Assembly: GCA_016869415.1 (NCBI GenBank)
Contig: VGEI01000243.1
Location: 1 to 5,801 of the forward strand
Source: Alphaproteobacteria bacterium
Lineage (GTDB): Bacteria; Pseudomonadota; Alphaproteobacteria; CACIAM-22H2
Direction of reading: 5' to 3'
Length of the DNA: 5,801 nucleotides
The position numbers were made by a program, and so were the translations under genes. Positions 1 through 5,801 of the stretch are shown here, one piece after another (the first letter of the stretch is position 1; each line of letters begins with the position of its first letter). The notes under the pieces are model-generated. The model did not search any database. It saw nothing but the letters and a program-made list of their open reading frames with translations, and was not told the origin of the DNA.

Positions 1-67
1 CCTCATCGGTCCCTGTGTTTCCCTGATTTTTATGGGGGTATTCGGGGCACGGCGACCGACCGGTTAT

Positions 68-90
68 CCTTGACCCCCGCTGGGGGAAGG
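68..90. other. Imperfect inverted repeat / hairpin in the leader
   Basis: Left arm CCTT (68-71) plus CCCCC (74-78) pairs with GGGGG (82-86) plus AAGG (87-90), giving nine base pairs with a two-base GA bulge and a GCT loop. There is no T-run on either side in either direction, so it is not a standard intrinsic terminator. It also covers TTGACC (70-75), the only good -35-like hexamer in the leader, but no good -10 lies at 16-18 bases from it. It could be a 5'-UTR structure, an operator, or the end of a transcript from outside the window. The symmetry is certain; the function is not known. Confidence 0.4.
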
Positions 91-224
91 TGCCCAATTG
101 CGGTCCCCGGATCGCCTCAGGAAACGAGTCGCCGGCGAGAAAAGATAGTGAGTCGGGGTACGCCGCAGCCAGCCTACGCTTTGGGTTATCATCGTCGTGT
201 GCTGCCCGCCTGGCGGACGGCCTC

Positions 225-230
225 GGGAGA
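225..230 (+). promoter_or_regulatory. Shine-Dalgarno site for the GTG start at 237
   Basis: GGGAGA lies six bases upstream of GTG 237-239. It decides the start of the flavoprotein gene: the reading frame is open back to a GTG at 90, but the residues coded by 90-236 are rich in Ser, Arg and Gly, resemble no domain, and precede a typical family N terminus. The site therefore favours 237 over 90. Confidence 0.65.
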
Positions 231-236
231 ACGTGT

Positions 237-2033
237 GTGAAGCCGACCGATATTCAAGCGCCGGACTACTTCCACAAGGTTGTGGACTGCCAGTGGGCCT
301 GCCCCGCTCACACACCCGTGCCCGAGTACATCCGCCTGATCGCCGCCGGCCGCCACGCCGACGCCTACATGATCAACTGGAAGTCCAACGTCTTCCCCGG
401 AATCCTCGGACGGACCTGCGATCGCCCCTGTGAGCCGGCCTGCCGCCGCGGCCGCGTCGAAGAGGAGCCGGTGGCTATCTGCCGCTTGAAGCGCGTCGCC
501 GCCGACTACAAGGGCGACATCACGGCAAGGCTGCCCAAGCCGGCCACCAAGAAGAACGGCAAGCGCGTGGCGCTGATCGGCGCCGGCCCCGCTTCCTTGA
601 CCGTGGCGCGCGATCTGCTGCCGCTGGGCTACCACGTCGTGCTTTACGACGGCGACCCCAAGGCCGGCGGCATGATGCGCACGCAGATTCCGAAATTCCG
701 CCTGCCGGAGACGGTGCTCGACGAAGAGGTCGACTACGTCCTCGGCCTCGAGCCGGAGCTGCGGCTCGGCCAGCGTGTCGACAGCCTCAAGGCGCTGCTC
801 GCCGAAGGTTACGACGCCATCTTCGTCGGCTCGGGAGCGCCCCGCGGCCGCGACCTCGATATCCCCGGCCGCCAGGAGGCCAAGGCCAACATCCACATCG
901 GCATCGACTGGCTCTCCAGCGTGTCCTTCGGACACATCGAGAGCATCGGCAAGCGTGTGATCGTGCTGGGCGGCGGCAACACGGCCATGGATTGCTGCCG
1001 CTCCTCCAAGCGCCTGGGCGGCGAGACCGTCACCGTGGTGGTGCGCTCCGGCTTCGAGGAGATGAAGGCGAGCCCGTGGGAGAAAGAGGATGCGATGCAC
1101 GAGGGCATCCCCATCCTCAACTTCCTCGTACCCAAGGCCTTCATCCACAAGAACGGCAAGCTCACCGGCATGACCTTTGAGAAGGTCAAGGCAGAGTATG
1201 ACGCCAAGGGGCGGCGCAACCTCGTCCCCACCGGCGAGCCCGAGACGCTGATCGAGTGCGACGACGTGCTGGTCGCCGTCGGCCAGGAGAACGCCTTCCC
1301 CTGGATCGAGCGCGACATCGGCCTGGAGTTCGACAAGTGGGGCATGCCGGTGGTCGACACGAAGACGATGCAGTCGACCAACAAGAAGGTGTTCTTCGGC
1401 GGCGACGCCGCCTTCGGGCCCAAGAACATCATCTGGGCGGTGGCGCACGGCCACGATGCCGCCATCTCCATCCACAAGCTGCTCGAGGGCGAGGATATTA
1501 CCGACCGGCCGCCGCCGACGGTCAACCTCACCAGCCAGAAGATGGGTATTCACGAGTGGAGCTACGACAACGACGTGACGCTCGACCAGCGCTACAAGGT
1601 GCCGTGGCGCGACACGGCGGAGACGCTGAAGAACATCCGCCTCGAAGTCGAGCTCGGCTATGACCCCAAGCTCGGCTTCGCCGAGGCGCAGCGCTGCCTC
1701 AACTGCGATGTCCAGACCGTCTTCGCACCGAACCTGTGCATCGAGTGCGACGCCTGTGTCGATATCTGCCCGATGGACTGCATCACCTTCACGCCCAACG
1801 GCGAGGAGGATGAGCTGCGCCAGCGCCTGATGGCGCCGGCCAAGAACAAGACCCAGGATCTCTACGTCTCGTCAGAGCTCAAGACCACGCGGGTCATGGT
1901 CAAGGACGAGGATGTCTGCCTGCATTGCGGGCTGTGCGCCGAGCGCTGCCCGACCGGGGCCTGGGACATGCAAAAATCGTTCATTCAGATGACTCACGCG
2001 GAGCACGCATGCCGCAGCCGATCGCACGCGTAA
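237..2033 (+). CDS. korC: GltD-like FAD/NAD(P)H oxidoreductase with C-terminal 2x[4Fe-4S] ferredoxin domain (KorC-type subunit)
   Basis: 598 aa, cytoplasmic, no signal peptide or membrane segment. It probably carries electrons between the 2-oxoacid oxidoreductase core coded just downstream and NAD(P). Layout: an N-terminal iron-sulfur region with C18, C22, C61, C65, C69; an FAD Rossmann motif GAGPAS at 115-120, followed by GG at 144-145; a second dinucleotide motif GGGNTAMD at 245-252 for NAD(P)H; the closing FAD motif GGDAAFGP from 388; a CLNC pair at 487-490; then two CxxCxxCxxxCP motifs at 501-512 and 561-572, separated by about 50 residues. This is the glutamate synthase small-subunit fold fused to a bacterial ferredoxin domain. 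It lacks the glutamate synthase large subunit nearby, so it is not a GltD. The GTG start at 237 rests on a good Shine-Dalgarno site. The last 25 nt overlap the next gene. The symbol follows the three-subunit 2-oxoglutarate:NADP+ oxidoreductase described for Azoarcus evansii, recalled from memory; NADP versus NAD preference is not readable here. Confidence 0.88.
   Translation: MKPTDIQAPDYFHKVVDCQWACPAHTPVPEYIRLIAAGRHADAYMINWKSNVFPGILGRTCDRPCEPACRRGRVEEEPVAICRLKRVAADYKGDITARLPKPATKKNGKRVALIGAGPASLTVARDLLPLGYHVVLYDGDPKAGGMMRTQIPKFRLPETVLDEEVDYVLGLEPELRLGQRVDSLKALLAEGYDAIFVGSGAPRGRDLDIPGRQEAKANIHIGIDWLSSVSFGHIESIGKRVIVLGGGNTAMDCCRSSKRLGGETVTVVVRSGFEEMKASPWEKEDAMHEGIPILNFLVPKAFIHKNGKLTGMTFEKVKAEYDAKGRRNLVPTGEPETLIECDDVLVAVGQENAFPWIERDIGLEFDKWGMPVVDTKTMQSTNKKVFFGGDAAFGPKNIIWAVAHGHDAAISIHKLLEGEDITDRPPPTVNLTSQKMGIHEWSYDNDVTLDQRYKVPWRDTAETLKNIRLEVELGYDPKLGFAEAQRCLNCDVQTVFAPNLCIECDACVDICPMDCITFTPNGEEDELRQRLMAPAKNKTQDLYVSSELKTTRVMVKDEDVCLHCGLCAERCPTGAWDMQKSFIQMTHAEHACRSRSHA
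2000..2003 (+). promoter_or_regulatory. Shine-Dalgarno site for the gamma-alpha subunit, inside the upstream gene
   Basis: GGAG ends five bases before ATG 2009-2011. It lies inside the last codons of the flavoprotein gene and fixes the start at 2009. The frame is open upstream to 1925, but that stretch is fully occupied by the second ferredoxin motif of the upstream gene, in another frame. Confidence 0.65.
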
Positions 2034-3847
2034 ACGACTTCGTCGTCAAGTTCGCCAACGTCAACGGCTCGGGCTCCGCCTCAGCCAACCAGCTGTTCGC
2101 GAAGTCGATCCTGCGCATGGGCGTGCCCTGCACGCCGCGCAACATCTTCCCTTCAAACATCCAGGGCCTGCCCACCTGGTACGAGGTGCGCGTCTCCGAG
2201 GCCGGCCACCTGGGGGCACGTGGCGGCGTCGACATGTTCGTCGCCATGAACCCGCAGACCTGGGACAAGGACGTGGCAGAGATCGAGCCCGGCGGCTACC
2301 TGTTCTACGACTCGTCCAAGCCGATGCCGAAGTCGAAATTCCGCGACGACGTCAACATCATCGGCGTGCCTCTAACCGAGATCTGCAACCAGACCTACAG
2401 CGATCCGCGCCAGCGCCAGCTGTTCAAGAACATCATGTATCTGGGCTCGCTCTCGGCGCTGCTCGACATGGACGTCGCCGCCATCGAGACACTGATCGGC
2501 GAGCAGTTCCAGGGCAAGGACAAGCTGATCGCGCCCAACGTCAAGGCGCTGCACCTGGGCCGCGACTGGACGCTGAAGAATCTCGCCTGCCCGCTGGGCA
2601 TCAAGCTGCAGCGCTCCGACAAGGTCGGCGACCGCATCTTCCTGGAGGGCAACAGCGCTGCGGCGCTGGGAGCCGTCTACGGCGGCGCCACGATGTGCGC
2701 CTGGTACCCGATCACGCCCTCCTCCTCGCTCGCCGAGGCCTTCAGCCGCCACTGCCGCAAGTTCCGCACCGCACCCGATGGCAAGGCGCGTCACGCCATC
2801 ATCCAGGCCGAAGACGAGCTCGCCTCGATCGGCATGGTCATCGGTGCCGGCTGGAACGGGGCGCGTGCCTTCACCGCCACCTCCGGCCCCGGCATCTCGC
2901 TGATGCAGGAATTCATCGGCCTCGCCTATTTCGCCGAGATCCCGGCAGTGATCTTCAACGTGCAGCGCGCCGGGCCCTCGACCGGCATGCCGACGCGCAC
3001 CCAGCAATGCGACGTCATGTCCTGCGCCTACGCCTCGCACGGCGACACCAAGCACGTGCTGTTGTTCCCGGAGGATCCCCGGGAGTGCTTCGAGATGGGC
3101 GCCCTCTCCTTCGACCTCGCCGACCGGCTGCAGACCCCGATCTTCGTCCTTCTCGACCTCGATATCGGCATGAACGAGCGGCTCTGCGCGCCGCTCTCCT
3201 GGGACGCCAAGCGCCGCTTCGATCGCGGCAAAGTCATGACCTACGAGGAGCTGGAGGCCGGCAAGGAGTTCGGCCGCTATCTCGACGTCGACGGCGACGG
3301 CATCCCCTACCGCACCCTGCCGGGTACGCACCCGACGCGCGGCTCGTTCTTCACCCGCGGCACCTCGCGCGACCGCTACGCGCGCTACACCGAGGAGGGC
3401 GGGGCCTACCAGGACAACATGCAGCGCCTGCTGAAGAAGTTCGAAACGGCCAAGAAGCTCGTCCCTGCCCCGGTCAAGCGCCCGGCGAAGCAAGCGACCA
3501 AGTTCGGCGTCCTCTATTACGGCTCGACCGCCCCGGCGATGAGCGAAGCCCTCGACCAGCTCGAGGCCGACGGCATGCATCTCGACGCCATGCGCGTGCG
3601 CGGCTTCCCCTTCTCCGACGAGATCGTCGATTTCGTGCGCGCCCACGAGCATGTCTTCGTGGTCGAGCAGAACCGCGACGGCCAGCTGCGCGCCTTGCTG
3701 ACCGTCGAAGGCAATATCGATCCGGCCAAGCTGGTTGCCGTGCTTCACTACGACGGCACGCCGATCACCGCCCGCTTCATCAGGGGCTCGATCGGCAAAC
3801 GCCTCGCCGGTGCCAATGTCACGCCGCTGCGCAAGGTGGTGTCATGA
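2009..3847 (+). CDS. korA: 2-oxoacid:acceptor oxidoreductase, fused gamma-alpha subunit (2-oxoglutarate type)
   Basis: 612 aa, cytoplasmic. Together with the beta subunit it forms the catalytic core that oxidatively decarboxylates a 2-oxoacid to acyl-CoA. Residues 1 to about 200 are the gamma domain, beginning with a glycine-rich loop (NGSGSASANQ, 19-28). The alpha part starts near 212 (LEGNSAAA), with the diagnostic YPITPSS at 233-239, SGPG at 292-295 and the substrate-side motif RAGPSTGMPTRTQQCD at 320-335. The C-terminal domain starts near 500 (GVLYYGST) and carries VFVVEQN at 549-555. Length and domain order fit the gamma-alpha fused KorA class of about 600 aa. DVDGDG at 426-431 looks like a calcium-type loop. 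No ferredoxin motif is present, so electron exit depends on the beta-subunit cluster and the flavoprotein. The gene overlaps its neighbours by 25 nt (5') and 4 nt (3'). 2-oxoglutarate is the likeliest substrate by family resemblance; pyruvate or branched-chain 2-oxoacids are not excluded. Confidence 0.92.
   Translation: MPQPIARVNDFVVKFANVNGSGSASANQLFAKSILRMGVPCTPRNIFPSNIQGLPTWYEVRVSEAGHLGARGGVDMFVAMNPQTWDKDVAEIEPGGYLFYDSSKPMPKSKFRDDVNIIGVPLTEICNQTYSDPRQRQLFKNIMYLGSLSALLDMDVAAIETLIGEQFQGKDKLIAPNVKALHLGRDWTLKNLACPLGIKLQRSDKVGDRIFLEGNSAAALGAVYGGATMCAWYPITPSSSLAEAFSRHCRKFRTAPDGKARHAIIQAEDELASIGMVIGAGWNGARAFTATSGPGISLMQEFIGLAYFAEIPAVIFNVQRAGPSTGMPTRTQQCDVMSCAYASHGDTKHVLLFPEDPRECFEMGALSFDLADRLQTPIFVLLDLDIGMNERLCAPLSWDAKRRFDRGKVMTYEELEAGKEFGRYLDVDGDGIPYRTLPGTHPTRGSFFTRGTSRDRYARYTEEGGAYQDNMQRLLKKFETAKKLVPAPVKRPAKQATKFGVLYYGSTAPAMSEALDQLEADGMHLDAMRVRGFPFSDEIVDFVRAHEHVFVVEQNRDGQLRALLTVEGNIDPAKLVAVLHYDGTPITARFIRGSIGKRLAGANVTPLRKVVS
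3833..3847 (+). promoter_or_regulatory. AAGG ribosome site and ATGA stop-start overlap between alpha and beta genes
   Basis: AAGG at 3833-3836 lies seven bases before ATG 3844-3846. That ATG shares bases with the TGA stop (3845-3847) of the gamma-alpha gene. An ATGA junction typically lets the terminating ribosome restart, which would help keep alpha and beta subunits equimolar. Confidence 0.7.
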
Positions 3848-4899
3848 CCTATCTCGCCAAGCCCAAGCTTCGTCACCCCGAGCTGCCAGTCAACAAGCTC
3901 GGCTACACCCGCCGCGACTACGAAGGCTCGGTCTCGACGCTCTGCGCCGGCTGCGGCCATGATTCGATCAGTGCTGCCATCATCCAGGCCTGCTTCGAGC
4001 TCGACCTGCCGCCACACCGCATCGCCAAGCTCTCGGGTATCGGCTGCTCGTCGAAGACGCCGACCTATTTCCTCGGCCACAGCCACGGCTTCAACTCGGT
4101 GCACGGGCGCATGCCCTCGGTGCTGACCGGAGCCAACCTCGCCAACCGCGATCTGCTCTATCTCGGCGTCTCGGGCGACGGCGACTCCGCCTCGATCGGG
4201 CTCGGCCAGTTCGCGCATTGCATCCGCCGCGGCGTCAACATGGTCTACATCGTCGAGAACAACGGCGTTTACGGCCTGACCAAGGGCCAGTTCTCCGCCA
4301 CCGCCGACCGCGGCTCGAAGAGCAAGCGCGGCGCGGTGAACTCGGATTCGTCCATCGACCTGGTGAGCATGGCGCTGCAGCTCGGCGCCACCTTCGTCGG
4401 CCGCAGCTTCTCGGGCGACAAGGCGCAGCTCGTCCCCCTGATCAAGGGAGCGATCCTGCACAAGGGTGCGGCGTTCATGGATGTGATCAGCCCGTGCGTC
4501 GCCTTCAACAACCATCTCGGCTCGACCAAGAGCTTCGACTACGTGCGCGAGCACAACGAGGCGGTGAACCGGCTCGACGTCATGACGCCGCGGGCCGAGA
4601 TCACCGCCGACTACGCGCCGGGGGCGCTGGAGACGGTGATCCAGCACGACGGCTCGGCCGTCCGCCTGCGCAAGATCGCCGCTGACTACGACCCGCATAA
4701 CCGCATCGCGGCCATGACCTATCTGCAGGAACGGGCCTCGGCCGGCGAGGTGGTGACCGGGCTGCTGTACGTGGATTCGGATCCCAGCGACCTGCACGAC
4801 AGCCTCAACACGGTAGGCGAGCCGCTCAATGTGCTGGGCGAGGCCGAGCTCTGCCCTGGCCCGGCGGCGCTGGAGAAGCTCAACGCCAGCCTGCGCTAG
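3844..4899 (+). CDS. korB: 2-oxoacid:acceptor oxidoreductase, beta subunit (thiamine diphosphate and [4Fe-4S])
   Basis: 351 aa, cytoplasmic. It binds thiamine diphosphate and the electron-transfer cluster next to the active site. Visible ligands: the CAGCGH motif with C34 and C37, GIGCSSK with C68, and SPCVAFNN with C218, matching the four-cysteine [4Fe-4S] pattern of 2-oxoacid oxidoreductase beta subunits. The thiamine-diphosphate motif is GDGD at 111-114 through NNGVYGLTKGQ from 139. NSVHGR near residue 95 is also typical of the family. All expected residues are present, so the enzyme should be active. The C-terminal part, from about 270, is the usual tail of the longer KorB proteins. The start is fixed by AAGG and by the ATGA overlap with the alpha gene. 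A single base separates its stop from the ankyrin gene downstream. Confidence 0.93.
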   Translation: MTYLAKPKLRHPELPVNKLGYTRRDYEGSVSTLCAGCGHDSISAAIIQACFELDLPPHRIAKLSGIGCSSKTPTYFLGHSHGFNSVHGRMPSVLTGANLANRDLLYLGVSGDGDSASIGLGQFAHCIRRGVNMVYIVENNGVYGLTKGQFSATADRGSKSKRGAVNSDSSIDLVSMALQLGATFVGRSFSGDKAQLVPLIKGAILHKGAAFMDVISPCVAFNNHLGSTKSFDYVREHNEAVNRLDVMTPRAEITADYAPGALETVIQHDGSAVRLRKIAADYDPHNRIAAMTYLQERASAGEVVTGLLYVDSDPSDLHDSLNTVGEPLNVLGEAELCPGPAALEKLNASLR

Positions 4900-4900
4900 C

Positions 4901-5488
4901 ATGCAGCGCCGTGCGTTCCTGCTGAGCGCGTTTGCGCTTCTTGCCTTGCCTGCATCGGCACAGACACTCGGGCCCGGCCCGGCCGCCTCGGCACTGGACC
5001 GCCAGCTCATCGCCGCCGCCTGGCGCAACGACCTCGCTGAGGCGCGACGGCTGATCGCCGCGGGCGCGGACGTCAACGGCCAGGACGAGACGCGCCAAAG
5101 CGCCTTCCTGATCGCCGCTTCCGAGGGTTTTCCCGAGCTGTTGCGCCTCACCCTGGCGCACGGCGCCAATGTGCATTTCACCGACAGCTACAACGGCACC
5201 GCCCTGATTCGCGCCGCGCACCACGGCCATGTCGAGGTGATCGCCGAACTGCTGAAGACCGGGATCAAGGTCGACCATGTCAACCGCCTCGGCTGGACGG
5301 CGCTGATCGAGGCCATCGTTCTGGGCGATGGCGGGGCGCGTCACACCGAGACGCTGCGCCTGCTGATCGAGGCGAAGGCCAACGTCAACATTGCCGACAG
5401 AAGCGGCGAGACGCCGCTGACGCTCGCCAAGCGCCGCAGCTTCAGCGCGATGGTGCGGATGCTGGAGGCGGCCGGAGGGCGTGAATAA
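4901..5488 (+). CDS. Exported ankyrin-repeat protein with twin-arginine-like signal peptide
   Basis: 195 aa. Residues 1-20 form a signal peptide: QRRAFLL at 2-8 resembles the twin-arginine (Tat) motif RRxFL, followed by a hydrophobic Leu/Ala/Phe stretch and a signal peptidase I site ALPASA before Q21. The mature protein is built of about five ankyrin repeats, at roughly 31-62, 63-96, 97-129, 130-166 (with a short insert, GDGGARHT) and a C-terminal capping repeat at 167-193. Typical pieces are LIAAGADVNGQD, TALIRAAHHGHVEVIAELL and GETPLTLAKRR. Ankyrin repeats bind other proteins; no enzyme domain is present, so the partner and role are unknown. The ATG at 4901 is chosen because it starts a clean signal peptide. 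It lies one base after the korB stop, and I see no Shine-Dalgarno site at the normal distance, so translation probably depends on ribosomes finishing korB. The 3' end overlaps the convergent methyltransferase gene by 47 nt. The Sec pathway is an alternative to Tat. Confidence 0.87.
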   Translation: MQRRAFLLSAFALLALPASAQTLGPGPAASALDRQLIAAAWRNDLAEARRLIAAGADVNGQDETRQSAFLIAASEGFPELLRLTLAHGANVHFTDSYNGTALIRAAHHGHVEVIAELLKTGIKVDHVNRLGWTALIEAIVLGDGGARHTETLRLLIEAKANVNIADRSGETPLTLAKRRSFSAMVRMLEAAGGRE

Positions 5489-5801
5489 GGATCGCCGCGG
5501 TAGCGGCGACGTTGAGCGATTGTACGGCGCCCGAGCCCGGCAGGGTCAGCACCGTGTCACAGACTGCAAGCGTAGCCGGGTCCAGCCCCTTCTCCTCGTT
5601 GCCCAGCACCAGGGCTATCGGCTTGTCACCCGGCACCGATGTGAGATCGCCGCCCTTGCCCAGGGCCGTGCCGATCACCCGGTAACGCGGCCGCAGCCGC
5701 TTCAGCGCTGCCGGCAGGTTCGCGGCGCGATAAACCTCGACGAACTCCAGTCCGCCTTCGGCCACGCGATGCGCCGCCGCCGAGGGCCCCGCCTGCGCCG
5801 G
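5442..5801 (-). CDS. SpoU/TrmH-family RNA 2'-O-methyltransferase, C-terminal part (5' end outside window)
   Basis: 119 residues are visible; the frame stays open to the right edge, so the start lies outside. A GTG at 5765 (reading leftward) could pose as a start but sits inside a continuous domain, so it is rejected. The visible part is the knotted SAM-binding half of the SpoU fold: LVLGNEEKGL at 64-73 of the visible part is the second conserved motif, and LPGSGAVQSLNVAATAAIL at 87-105 is the third, which with the preceding glycine motif forms the SAM-binding trefoil knot. Such enzymes methylate ribose 2'-OH groups in rRNA or tRNA. The catalytic Arg/Asn motif and any N-terminal substrate-binding domain lie beyond the edge, so the target RNA cannot be named. 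It is convergent with the ankyrin gene and overlaps its last 47 nt. It is unrelated to the redox operon by function. Confidence 0.87.
   Translation of the reverse strand, partial: PAQAGPSAAAHRVAEGGLEFVEVYRAANLPAALKRLRPRYRVIGTALGKGGDLTSVPGDKPIALVLGNEEKGLDPATLAVCDTVLTLPGSGAVQSLNVAATAAILIHALRPPPASAPSR
5492..5509. other. Perfect 7-bp hairpin just after the ankyrin stop codon
   Basis: TCGCCGC (5492-5498) and GCGGCGA (5503-5509) pair perfectly around a GGTA loop, beginning four bases after the TAA of the ankyrin gene. There is no T-run after it on the plus strand, so it is not a standard intrinsic terminator, though it could shield the 3' end of the plus-strand transcript. On the minus strand it lies inside the methyltransferase coding sequence (Ala/Thr codons near AATAA), which alone could explain it. 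Confidence 0.3.

Noticed and set aside
34..86. G-quadruplex from the G runs in the leader
   Set aside because: Only two G runs (34-38 and 44-47) are close; the next is 34 bases away, too far for a normal four-run quadruplex.
187..192. TATCAT as a -10 promoter element
   Set aside because: It matches five of six positions of the consensus, but no acceptable -35 hexamer lies 16-18 bases upstream, so I do not call a promoter.
90..236. Upstream extension of the flavoprotein frame to a GTG at 90
   Set aside because: The 49 extra residues resemble no domain, and the GTG at 237 has a well-placed GGGAGA site directly before a typical N terminus.
1..240. Plus-strand frame open from the left edge to TGA at 238-240, possibly the end of an upstream gene
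   Set aside because: The predicted peptide is Arg/Pro/Ser-rich with irregular codon use and no recognisable motif; in GC-rich DNA 79 open codons can arise by chance. The sequence to the left would be needed to be sure.
189..1553. Long open frame on the minus strand (454 aa) opposite the flavoprotein gene
   Set aside because: The translation is low-complexity, rich in Ala, Gly, Val, Asp and His, matches no fold, and lies wholly opposite a gene with strong motifs. Such mirror frames are expected in GC-rich codons.
2372..3748. Long open frame on the minus strand (458 aa) opposite the gamma-alpha gene
   Set aside because: Same mirror-frame composition; the plus strand carries clear family motifs throughout.
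2695..3843. In-frame upstream extension of korB to 2695
   Set aside because: The extension is an Arg/Pro/His-rich shadow of the gamma-alpha gene; the ATG at 3844 has a ribosome site and begins the family's N terminus.
3748..5181. Long open frame on the minus strand (477 aa) spanning korB and the ankyrin gene
   Set aside because: It crosses two well-supported plus-strand genes, shows no domain, and has mirror-frame composition.

Overview
This is a GC-rich window with the codon habits of a proteobacterium. Gene order and protein style suggest an alphaproteobacterium (Rhodospirillales- or Hyphomicrobiales-like), but no marker fixes the taxon. Almost all of it is coding: four complete genes on the plus strand, packed head to tail, and the 3' part of one gene on the minus strand that enters from the right edge.

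Positions 1-236 are a leader with no convincing gene. It is richer in T and in G/C runs than the rest and holds a strong imperfect hairpin (68-90). A Shine-Dalgarno sequence at 225-230 sets a GTG start at 237. From there runs a tight three-gene unit: (1) a GltD-like FAD/NAD(P)H oxidoreductase with a C-terminal two-cluster ferredoxin domain (237-2033); (2) a fused gamma-alpha subunit of a 2-oxoacid:acceptor oxidoreductase (2009-3847); (3) its thiamine-diphosphate beta subunit (3844-4899). The genes overlap by 25 and 4 nt, so translation is probably coupled. Together they look like a complete three-subunit 2-oxoglutarate (or other 2-oxoacid):NAD(P)+ oxidoreductase, the KorABC type described in denitrifying aromatic degraders. 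A 2-oxoacid and CoA are converted on the alpha/beta core, electrons pass through iron-sulfur clusters to the flavoprotein, and NAD(P)+ is reduced; the reverse direction cannot be excluded.

One nucleotide after the beta-subunit stop begins a small exported ankyrin-repeat protein (4901-5488) with a twin-arginine-like signal peptide and no Shine-Dalgarno sequence of its own. Its 3' end overlaps, tail to tail by 47 nt, the end of a SpoU/TrmH-family RNA 2'-O-methyltransferase gene on the minus strand (5442-5801, N-terminal part outside the window).

I see no mobile element, CRISPR array, tRNA or rRNA. The most interesting points are the unusual cysteine arrangement of the flavoprotein, where half of the usual N-terminal cluster motif seems to sit near the C terminus, and the exported ankyrin protein attached to the end of a cytoplasmic redox operon. 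The core enzyme itself is a known type, not a new system.
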